Shown in pieces: positions 58,130 through 64,000 of a stretch of DNA of 64,000 nucleotides. Both the position numbers and the translations under genes were made by a program. Origin of the DNA: Eucommia ulmoides (lineage: Eukaryota > Streptophyta > Magnoliopsida > Garryales > Eucommiaceae); the NCBI GenBank assembly GCA_016647705.1, contig JAENRU010000487.1, positions 1,116,001 through 1,180,000 on the forward strand. Direction: 5' to 3'. The notes beneath the pieces were generated by a model, which saw nothing but the letters and a program-made list of their open reading frames with translations, made no database searches and had not been told where the DNA came from. Numbering within the stretch: position 1 is the first letter of the stretch; every line of letters begins with the position of its first letter.

Positions 58130-60062
58130 ATGGTCTGCGAGAAGTGTAAGTTTCGCGATTCTCTCTCTCTATATATACATATGTGTATATATGTTCTTAT
58201 GTATGTATGATTTGTGTATATAGCGTGTATTGAATTTCCAGGGTTTCGCAGGTGAGAAGAAGCTGGGGAAGGTGATAGTGCCGGACAAGTGGAAGGATGG
58301 GGCGAACAACACTACCGAAAACGGCGGCCGGAAGATCAACGAGAACAAGCTTCTCTCCAAGAAAAACAGGTCCGATTCGTTATATTAATTTGATTTGATG
58401 AAATTCAACCATGTTTATGTTACTGTAGTTCGTAATTGTATAGCGGTGCTGTGGAAATTCAGCCATGTTTTACTGTAGTTCGTAATTTTATAGCACTACT
58501 GTGGATTGTTCATCGGTTATGCAACGACTTCGTTGAACGTGATCTGGTTTAATTTTTTCGAAACCAGATCGCAGAAAAACTGCCTTTGAATCTTCTTCGT
58601 AGTTCTTGATAATTGTTTTCGTTGATTTCTAATCAAAAGAGTTAATTGAACACAAGAAATACTCTCACTTAAAATCAAAAGAAAAATTGCAAAAATTGTT
58701 TGATATTGTAGGATGATATTTTAGTGCTACAAATAATCTTTTCATTGGAAAGAATTTTGTGGAGGGTTGAGAAAATTTGGGTAGAGAGGTAATAATCCCA
58801 GTGTTACGTGGATTCCCCCGCACAAGTAGTGTACTGGAACCAGATTGATTGAATAAAATTAGGGTTCTTTAACATACCAGTTCGTGATGCCTAATGTACC
58901 CATTGTCTTGAACCTTGTAATCTTGAGTGGCGAAAAAAAAAAAAGGGATTTGGGGAGACTAAAAAAAATGTTCTCAAGGAACCCATACTGGGCTGCCTTT
59001 TTAGTTAACCTAAAGAGTTTCAACAGTCGTCCTACCAAAATGAATTATGTATCGTTGCGTACCGGAGAAGGCCACCCCTCGCGTGCCACTTATCTACCTC
59101 AATTATGTGTGCGTACCTGAACCCGTATCATGTATGGCAACGAATCATGTTTTGTTTAGCGTTTATAATCCATCCATCTCGTAATATATAAAAAATCGAG
59201 GCAATGAAAAAGGTATCTTTATTTATTTTTTTATTTTTTAAAATAAAAATAAATTAGTACTTTTGCCTAAAATCACAAAACAAACTATACTTTTATTTTC
59301 GAGTAAGCTAAAAAATAATTAAAAACATTATTAAATGGTGCCTTAGTTAATCTTACTATCTTTTTTTGTATTTGGAGATTCACAATGCATATGATTGATT
59401 ATTTGGAAAATTGTTGTGTTTCAGATGGACACCTTATGGGAATACCAAGTGCATAATTTGCAAGCAGCAAGTGCATCAAAATGCCAAGTATTGTCACACA
59501 TGTGCTTATAGTAAAGGTAGTGTACGGTGTGCTTTCGAGGTAGTGTTTGGTTTCATGGAATTGGAATTTGAGATGAATTTGTAAAAAGTTAGGGATGACA
59601 ACGGTTTGATTTAGGGCTGGTTTAACAAGAACCCGAAGCCAAAAAAGTGAGAGTAATAAATAAAAAAGTGAGAGTAATATATAGTAAAAATATATCTAAA
59701 ATACCAGTTACGTGGTTACTAGCCCCAAACCAAAACCAAAATCAAAACCGCTTCGGTTTTCAATACCGAAACCAAAACCGTAGCCAAAACCATTTAATCA
59801 ATTCCAAAACCGAACTGTTTGGTTTGGTTACCTGTGGGTTCGGGTTGATTTGCCATCCCTAGTAAAAGTGATAGAAATTTACATGCGCTTATTTCCAATT
59901 ACTGCCAAACGCTACCTATGTTGCTTTATACCTTATGAATCCGATTTTGATACATGTTTGGCTTTGAACATTTTATAGATTTGCTTTCTTTTTGCAGGAG
60001 TATGTGCAATGTGCGGAAAACAGGTACTTGATACCAAATCTTACAAACAAAGCAACGTATGA
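58130..60062 (+). CDS. CRIPT: CRIPT homologue (cysteine-rich PDZ-binding protein family)
   Basis: Exons 58130-58145, 58252-58369, 59425-59516 and 59998-60062 join in frame at GT-AG sites to give 96 residues, close to the usual 98-101. Four CxxC pairs (C3/C6, C54/C57, C68/C71, C78/C81) would bind zinc. 'TPYGNTKC' (47-54) and 'GVCAMCGKQVLDTK' (76-89) are family signatures. In animals CRIPT binds PDZ domains through its last residues and has also been linked to the minor spliceosome; the plant role is not settled. The C-terminus here is QSNV, a PDZ-ligand-like ending. Exon 1 is only 16 bp. Intron 3 holds nested small transposons (59539-59916). Confidence 0.95.
58370..59424 (+). other. CRIPT intron 2 (1055 bp)
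   Basis: The intron runs from GTCCGA to TTGTGTTTCAG. The part at 58800-59130 contains a short open frame with no domain and may be a repeat relic; nothing else is recognised. Confidence 0.6.
59539..59916. mobile_element. MITE in CRIPT intron 3, interrupted by a hAT-like MITE
   Basis: Ends GGTAGTGTTTGG and CCAAACGCTACC are inverted with one mismatch. The element would be about 106 bp without the hAT-like insertion at 59590-59861. Confidence 0.65.
59590..59861. mobile_element. hAT-like MITE, TIR TAGGGATGACAA
   Basis: Left TAGGGATGACAACGG and right TTTGCCATCCCTA are inverted, the classic plant hAT ends. The flanks GTAAAAAGT and GTAAAAGT are a target duplication differing by one A in a homopolymer. 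The interior is rich in 'ccgaaaccaaaaccg' phrases and non-coding. Confidence 0.8.
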
Positions 60063-60449
60063 CGGAAACAAGAACTTGGTACTCACTCTATACTTCTTCT
60101 GCATTTATGATTATACTGAGATAGATATTCTTGTCCATTTGGTTCTTCCACTCTATTTTTTACGGTCACGAAAGTATTTGTATTTTGGGTAGGATTCGTT
60201 ATAATCAATGAAAATATCTAGTTATAAATCTTTTCATACGAGTATATATTTCATCTAGTTAAACAGTTCGTGTCAAGTTCTCAAATTGTTACTTACGTTG
60301 TTTGGTTGTGAAAAATTGGAGCATTGGATTTGGAATTGGAATTGGAAATGAATGCCTTTTAGTTTTATTGGAAATTCTGACGGTCTAATTCAATGGAACC
60401 TAACACGACCTTAGAATTGAGTTTATTGGTTCCAGATAGAGATTTAGCT
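60063..60449. other. CRIPT 3' flank
   Basis: Possible 3' untranslated region, then a MITE-like piece at 60300-60420 ('gtttggttgtgaaaaattgg', 'ttggaattggaattggaaat'). No gene. Confidence 0.4.
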
Positions 60450-60735
60450 GGCGTTTGGTTAGTGTTTCTGTTTTTCTGTTTCTACTTTCAATAATCTGGG
60501 ATGGGATAGGATGAGAATTTTATTTCTGTTCTGGAATATTTAGGAAATGGAAATATGTTTGATAACGACCATTGTTCTGATTTTTTTTTTAATTATGAGA
60601 ACAAAAACAAGAAACTGTTCACAGTGGTTGTTTACCAAACATGTTTCTATTCTCGGAATACTCCAGAACAGAAACATAATTTCCACCCAGTTTATTAGAA
60701 GTAGAAACAGAAAAGGAAATTCTAACCAAAGGCCA
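60450..60735. mobile_element. GTTTGGTTAGTGTTTCTG-family MITE
   Basis: Left GGCGTTTGGTTAGTGTTTCT and right 'attctaaccaaaggccacc' are inverted. The middle holds a second inverted pair ('gatgggataggatgagaatt' and 'aacatgtttctattctcgg'). Non-coding. Confidence 0.7.
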
Positions 60736-61027
60736 CCTTTCTCTCTGAAGAAGTCCAAAGAAGAATAAAGGAATTATATAGTGGGAGAATTTTCTAGACA
60801 TATACTCTTGAGTACACATTGAACCATTTTGGAGGAACAAACTAAAGAGTCCACAGCTCATGTTCATGTTTCCTCCTAAGGGTATGTTTGGAAAGCGGTA
60901 ATAAAGTAGCATAATCTAAAGGAATGAAATACGCGTGCATTCAAATTTTGATTCCATTCTATCAGAATCTGATTTGATTTCATTAGCGCCTACGAAACGT
61001 GCCCTTAATAGTATTTTTCTGTTTTTC

Positions 61028-62195
61028 TCATTCGCTCGTTGAGTATCGAGAATTCCAATACTTCTTGATTTCCTCTGCTGTTCTTCCTGGAATCCTCCCA
61101 GCTATGAGCCGCCATCTGTTCAATTACCATAATACCCTTAAAAGAAATATATATTGAAGTATTTACCAGAATTTCTAGGATAAAAATGTAATTTTCAGTA
61201 TGATATCAGTTTTCTTTCCTCTCCATTTTTCTCTTAGCCAAACAATGTAGACCATATTTCTCTACTTCTCTTTCCACTGTAGGAAACAGAACGGAGGATA
61301 ATAATTTTCCTCCCAAATTTTCATCCTTAGGGCATGTTTGGATGGAATTCAATAGAATATATTCAAAACATCCCATTTTGTTACTATTTTTCGTCCTCTT
61401 ATTTCTGTTCCCGCTCCCAAAGTTTTGAGATTAATTTACAGAAACGCGTTTATTAAACATGTTTTGGCCAAAATATTAGGAGTAATTTCTGAATTTCTTA
61501 AGAATCTAAGAAATAATTTTTTTTTGATTTCCCCATTACAATCCCACCGGCCACCATTATCCCGCCGGCCGCCACCACCACCCAGCCACCATTATTCCGC
61601 CGGCCACCACCACCCTACAAGCCACCATCCATTTAAAGAAAAAAAAAAGAATAAATGTTGCAACCAAACATGTTTCTTGTTTCTATTTTCATAAATTAAA
61701 AGAAATAATTTCAAGATAATGGTTGTTTCTAAACATATTTCTATTTGCAGAATACTCCATATCAGAAACAGAAAAATAGAAACACTAACCAAACGCTGCC
61801 TAAATGAATGTTCATTTGATTTCATTTTATCGGAATACGGTTTTATTATTTACAGCCAAACACGCCCTTAGAGTCTACAAAGAAGCTTTAAAAAGATAGT
61901 AGAAGACCTACCTCTCTCCGACCAAATTAAACATCCTGATTATAAGCAACTCTTCATCTTCGCTGAACTCGGGCTCCGACACTTTACTACTTTCCTCTGA
62001 AACAAGAGAAATCGATGTTAGAAATAGTTAGGTACTGTTTGGTTGCGAGGAATTAGAACCTCAAACTTGAATTGAAACACAAATTTTTGTTCTCTAAACG
62101 TAGAACAGGAACAGAAAACTGGGAACAGAAACACTAAGTATACCTTGAGAATCAACAACATTGCTATCGGACGTAGAGCACTCAGAACCAGCCAT
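61028..62195 (-). CDS. Small single-repeat R3-MYB protein (CPC/TRY/ETC type)
   Basis: Three minus-strand exons (62195-62144, 61996-61912, 61115-61028) join at GT-AG sites into 74 codons plus stop. The protein is almost only a MYB R3 repeat: F28, W47 and W66 are spaced 19 apart, with '[16 protein letters not shown]' (42-57) and '[15 protein letters not shown]' (59-73). The region 34-53 largely fits the bHLH-binding pattern, although the acidic position is Leu, as in some ETC-like proteins. CPC/TRY-type proteins lack an activation domain. In Arabidopsis they move between epidermal cells and compete with R2R3-MYBs for bHLH partners, which suppresses trichomes or promotes root hairs. No single open frame reveals this gene. 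Intron 2 (796 bp) holds a MITE. Confidence 0.92.
61331..61800. mobile_element. MITE in intron 2 of the R3-MYB gene
   Basis: The right end 'gaaacactaaccaaacgctgcc' (with its inverse GGCATGTTTGG at 61331) and the internal phrases 'acagaaacgcgtttattaaac' and 'aaacatgtttcttgtttct' place it in the GTTTGGTTAGTGTTT family. A CCGGCCACCA-rich microrepeat lies at 61548-61625. Splice sites of the host gene are untouched. Confidence 0.65.
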
Positions 62196-62560
62196 TTTAG
62201 AAATACACTACAGGAAGAAGCCTTTATTTATATGGAGAGAAGGAAATAGAAAGTCTATGGTTGGAATGGATGGTGATGAATGTTAGTTGAAATTTAGTTG
62301 GCTGGTAGCAAATGAAAAGAGGATAAGATAAGTCTGATATTTGATTGAAATGGTTGAATTCAACATTATCCATAACCCAAGAAAATGACAAAAATATTTA
62401 CTTTCTTTTTTATTTGTGACAAAAAAATTTAACAAGGGACGTTCGATTTGATCTCTCTCTATAATTATCGAAAACTCTTTTCGTAGAATTGTTTTTCGTA
62501 TTAATAGAGAACAGTTATGCAATTCTGGTAGGAAGGTTGTACAAGATTTTTCAGATAGGT
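62196..62560 (-). promoter_or_regulatory. Upstream region of the R3-MYB gene
   Basis: A minus-strand TATAAATA lies at about 62225-62232, only about 30 bp from the ATG, so either the leader is very short or another start site is used. The rest to 62560 is AT-rich with no gene. Confidence 0.45.
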
Positions 62561-62903
62561 CGACAAATTGGGGTTTAAACGGTGGCGCGTTCGGTTATTG
62601 TTTTTGTTTTTGTTTTTAGATTTCTATAATTGTTCTGGGGAATAGAAAATTAGAAATATGGGAACAATTCTGTTATGTTCTTCAAAAATTTGTTTAAAAA
62701 ATCTAGGAGTAAGACCAAAAACATAAATCAAGAAATAAAAACACAAAGGGTGTGTTTGGAAAATTATGAAAATTTACAAATCTCTCTCCTCCAAATGAAA
62801 TTATTATTATTATTTTTTTTTTTCCGAATACCTCTCCCAAATAGACCATAAGGCTGTGTCTGGGTGAAGGATTTTGAGAGGGTTCCTTTTTGATAAGGAT
62901 TTT

Positions 62904-63052
62904 CAGGCCCCATTTGGTTACTGTTTTTGTTTTCTGATTCTTGTTATCGCTTTCAAAATTTTGAGATTAATGTACAGAAATATTTTTGGTAAACACGTTT
63001 CTGTTTTCAAAATTTTAAAAATAATTTGTGACTATTTTTTATATTCCTTGAG

Positions 63053-63083
<31 letters not shown>

Positions 63084-63253
63084 CTTAATTCCTATTCACT
63101 CCCACAAAACTACTCCTGCCGTCAATCCTCCGGCCACCACCACAACGTTGGTCTATACATTCAAAAAAAAATGTTGCAACCAAACATGTTTCTTCAGTTC
63201 TGTTCTCATAAATTAAAAGAAACAATTTTACGACAATGGTCAAACGCCACCTG
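62904..63253. mobile_element. GTTTGGTTAGTGTTT-family MITE
   Basis: Left CAGGCCCCATTTGGTTACTG and right 'caatggtcaaacgccacctg' are imperfect inverses. Internal phrases of the family are present ('cagaaatatttttggtaaac', 'attcctattcactcccac'), with a long A run at 63058-63083. A related fragment lies at 62585-62760. Confidence 0.65.
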
Positions 63254-63849
63254 AGAAATTCATAATTTAAAATTTCTTGTTTGACTATTTCAGAAACGAA
63301 TTTGCAAAATCTCGAAATAGGATTTAAGATGGGGATAAAATGAGAATTTTATAAATCGCTGGATTTTAAAATTCCATCGTTTTTAAGTCATGAATTTTTC
63401 AAATTTCTTATTGCCTGTTTGGTGGTCCCAAAATTCATTCCCGCAATGGGTTTTTGGAAACCCAGAAGGACCGCAACCACCTATATTGTCCACTGGGATT
63501 ACAACCACCACCATTGTCGGAAGGCCTCTTTCTCTCTCCTAATTGAAATGAAATAGGAACATATATGAAATTTCTACGAACTTTGATGTAGATTTACATG
63601 ATTTTTGCACAAATTTGTTGCAGATTCATTAATTTATGGAGAAATTTACTGTATATTTGTAAATTTGTATAATTTTTGCGGATATTTGCTGCAGATTTGT
63701 AAATTTGATCTCTTTCTCCTTTCTGTGTTTCAAATTTGGAAAAATCATTTTTTTTTTTTTTTTTTTGTAAATTCAAGATCTACGTTGATCTCGTGATTTT
63801 TGCTGTGGTGACAGTGGTGTTTGTCGGTGGTGGTAAATGTTTGTAGTAG
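63254..63849. other. No gene seen
   Basis: Repeat-like AT-rich sequence. 63640-63700 shows a short repeated 'tgcagatttgtaaatttg' phrase. Open frames are short and come from T and A runs. Confidence 0.4.
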
Positions 63850-64000
63850 TAAGGCTGAATTTCACTTTGCATCCCTTTGTTATTTTCGCGAGTAGTTATA
63901 CTTACTGTGCTTAAGAATTAAGTACAGTGGTTAAAAATTTAATAAAATTAAGGATAAATGTTTCATTTCACTTCAAAATTAAGAGTAGTTTAGTTATTTT
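63850..64000. repeat. Dispersed repeat fragment at window edge
   Basis: Phrases 'gtgcttaagaattaagtac', 'gtggttaaaaatttaataa' and 'aaaattaagagtagttt' match the family of 890 and 5341. It runs off the window. Confidence 0.45.

Noticed and set aside
58884-59120. 78-codon frame inside CRIPT intron 2
   Set aside because: No domain, and it is removed by the intron; possibly a repeat relic.
1-64000. tRNA, rRNA or other structured RNA genes
   Set aside because: None could be recognised by eye; a covariance-model scan would be needed to exclude small ones.

Overview
The window looks like a stretch of dicot plant nuclear genome. It is AT-rich and full of transposon debris. It carries a few ordinary plant genes with GT-AG introns: a KIB/DUF295-type F-box gene, translation initiation factor eIF1 (SUI1), a plant CRIPT homologue, and a small single-repeat R3-MYB gene of the CPC/TRY/ETC type that is visible only after assembling three short exons on the minus strand. 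The species cannot be fixed from the sequence.

Layout. 1-7.8 kb: small inverted-repeat transposons, several copies of one dispersed repeat, and a solo LTR (5778-7225). 7.8-12.1 kb: a possible inverted-repeat element with an array of dyads built on TTGAATGTAA, gene-like sequence, and a 2.7 kb solo LTR inserted in it. 12.1-18.2 kb: AT-rich sequence, a 3' fragment of an LTR, and a PIF/Harbinger-like element with TAA target duplication. 18.25-23.5 kb: the F-box gene, whose probable promoter/leader is separated from its coding exon by a 2.8 kb solo LTR. 23.7-24.9 kb: a tandem array with units of about 165 bp. 25.3-26.6 kb: a probable solo LTR. 27.0-40.8 kb: a broken Ty3/gypsy element of the Tat lineage on the minus strand, lacking its gag end. 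It carries an antisense ORF with its own TATA box and a 175-bp tandem repeat, and is interrupted by a nested non-autonomous LTR element (29624-34898). 40.8-41.5 kb: a Helitron-like end. 41.7-44.9 kb: eIF1, with an intron in its 5' leader. 45.1-51 kb: MITEs, a GC-rich inverted-repeat element and dispersed repeats. 51.1-56.6 kb: two solo LTRs of different families side by side. 58.1-60.1 kb: CRIPT. 61.0-62.2 kb: R3-MYB. The rest is MITE-rich.

The four genes are unrelated single loci and do not form a pathway or cluster. The most informative structure is the layering of mobile elements: four solo LTRs have perfect 5-bp target duplications, and for two adjacent ones an unoccupied paralogous site lies in the same window. 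I found no convincing new multi-gene system. The closest to something unusual are the Tat element's divergent antisense transcription unit with its UTR satellite, and the dyad arrays inside small transposons.
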